Translations under genes and position numbers: made by a program
The notes under the pieces: generated by a model
Told to the model about the DNA's origin: nothing
The model's input: the letters and a program-made list of their open reading frames with translations, nothing else
Databases searched by the model: none
Part shown: piece by piece, positions 5,181 to 5,332 of the stretch
Position numbering within the stretch: the stretch's first letter is position 1
How the letters are laid out: the number at the start of each line of letters is the position of its first letter
NCBI GenBank assembly: GCA_016780605.1
Contig: JADHLS010000458.1
Location: forward strand, 1-5,332
Direction: 5' to 3'
DNA: 5,332 nucleotides
Source of the DNA: Reyranella sp.
Lineage (GTDB): Bacteria; Pseudomonadota; Alphaproteobacteria; Reyranellales; Reyranellaceae

Positions 5181-5332
5181 TCACCGCTTGACCGTCCGCC
5201 CCAGCGCCGTCTCGTAGACGCGCAGGATCGACGAGCTGTCACTCGATCCCAGCTTCATGCCGCGCGCCAGGCGCTGCAGGTTGTGGGTCGAGGAGCCCTG
5301 CGGCAGCGGCACGCCGAGCTCGTCGCCGAGCT
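5181..5332 (-). CDS. Probable 3-hydroxyisobutyrate-dehydrogenase-family oxidoreductase, C-terminal end (partial)
   Basis: The stop TGA is at 5183-5181 and 49 complete codons are visible before the frame leaves the window; the start is outside. The visible tail contains ELGVPLPQGSS near its beginning and RGMKLGSSDSSSILRVYE at about residues 23-40. Helical tails with a D-x-S-S-x-L core and a preceding G-V-P-L-P segment are typical of the C-terminal domain of beta-hydroxyacid dehydrogenases (3-hydroxyisobutyrate dehydrogenase, tartronate semialdehyde reductase and relatives). These use NAD(P)+ to oxidise or reduce short hydroxy acids. The Rossmann domain and catalytic lysine are not visible, so the assignment rests on the tail only and the substrate is unknown. 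A plus-strand promoter at 5010-5037 would send transcripts antisense to this gene's 3' end. Confidence 0.68.
   Translation of the reverse strand, partial: LGDELGVPLPQGSSTHNLQRLARGMKLGSSDSSSILRVYETALGRTVKR

Noticed and set aside
5054..5242. 62-codon minus-strand open frame next to the oxidoreductase tail
   Set aside because: It overlaps the oxidoreductase frame in another phase, and its N-terminal half is an Arg/Ser-rich shadow. The stretch TLLDRIAEASANAIR looks protein-like, but there is no start signal or family match.
5137..5296. Direct repeat GGTCGAGGAGC at 5137-5147 and 5286-5296
   Set aside because: One copy is in coding sequence, the other is not flanked by related bases, and 11 GC-rich bases can repeat by chance.

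Overview
This window looks like chromosomal DNA from a GC-rich proteobacterium, most likely an alphaproteobacterium. The evidence is strong G/C preference at third codon positions, tightly packed genes with ATGA start/stop overlaps, and the style of the NAD synthetase, glutathione-transferase-like and dehydrogenase-like proteins. No species can be named from the sequence alone. I see no phage, transposase, tRNA, rRNA or CRISPR array.

Layout from left to right. (1) Positions 1-149 hold the last 48 codons of a NAD+ synthetase gene (nadE). (2) Positions 150-280 are intergenic and carry a 93-bp inverted-repeat element of the widespread 'HPERSEG / RSFAALRMT' type. Its right edge supplies the first base of the ribosome binding site of the next gene. 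(3) Positions 281-2364 are a two-gene unit joined by an ATGA overlap: a GpdQ/CpdA-like binuclear metallophosphoesterase, then a divergent Nramp-family metal transporter. (4) Positions 2366-3502, on the minus strand, encode a secreted beta-lactamase-fold serine hydrolase whose stop lies one base from the transporter stop. (5) A 56-bp divergent gap leads to a second plus-strand pair (3559-4817), also joined by ATGA: a glutathione S-transferase-like protein and a compact alpha/beta hydrolase. (6) Positions 4818-5180 have no convincing gene. They hold hairpins, an AT-rich island and a perfect-consensus sigma-70 promoter reading rightward. (7) Positions 5181-5332, on the minus strand, are the last 49 codons of a probable 3-hydroxyisobutyrate-dehydrogenase-type oxidoreductase.

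Functionally this is mostly ordinary accessory metabolism. The phosphodiesterase-transporter pair could link a metal-dependent enzyme with divalent-cation import, although the transporter's metal site is not the classical one. The GST/hydrolase pair suggests processing of an electrophilic or ester compound. The part least explained by genes is the 3' intergenic region, where a consensus promoter points into structured DNA and then antisense to the dehydrogenase-like gene. A small or antisense RNA there is possible but unproven. I do not see convincing evidence of a new multi-gene system.
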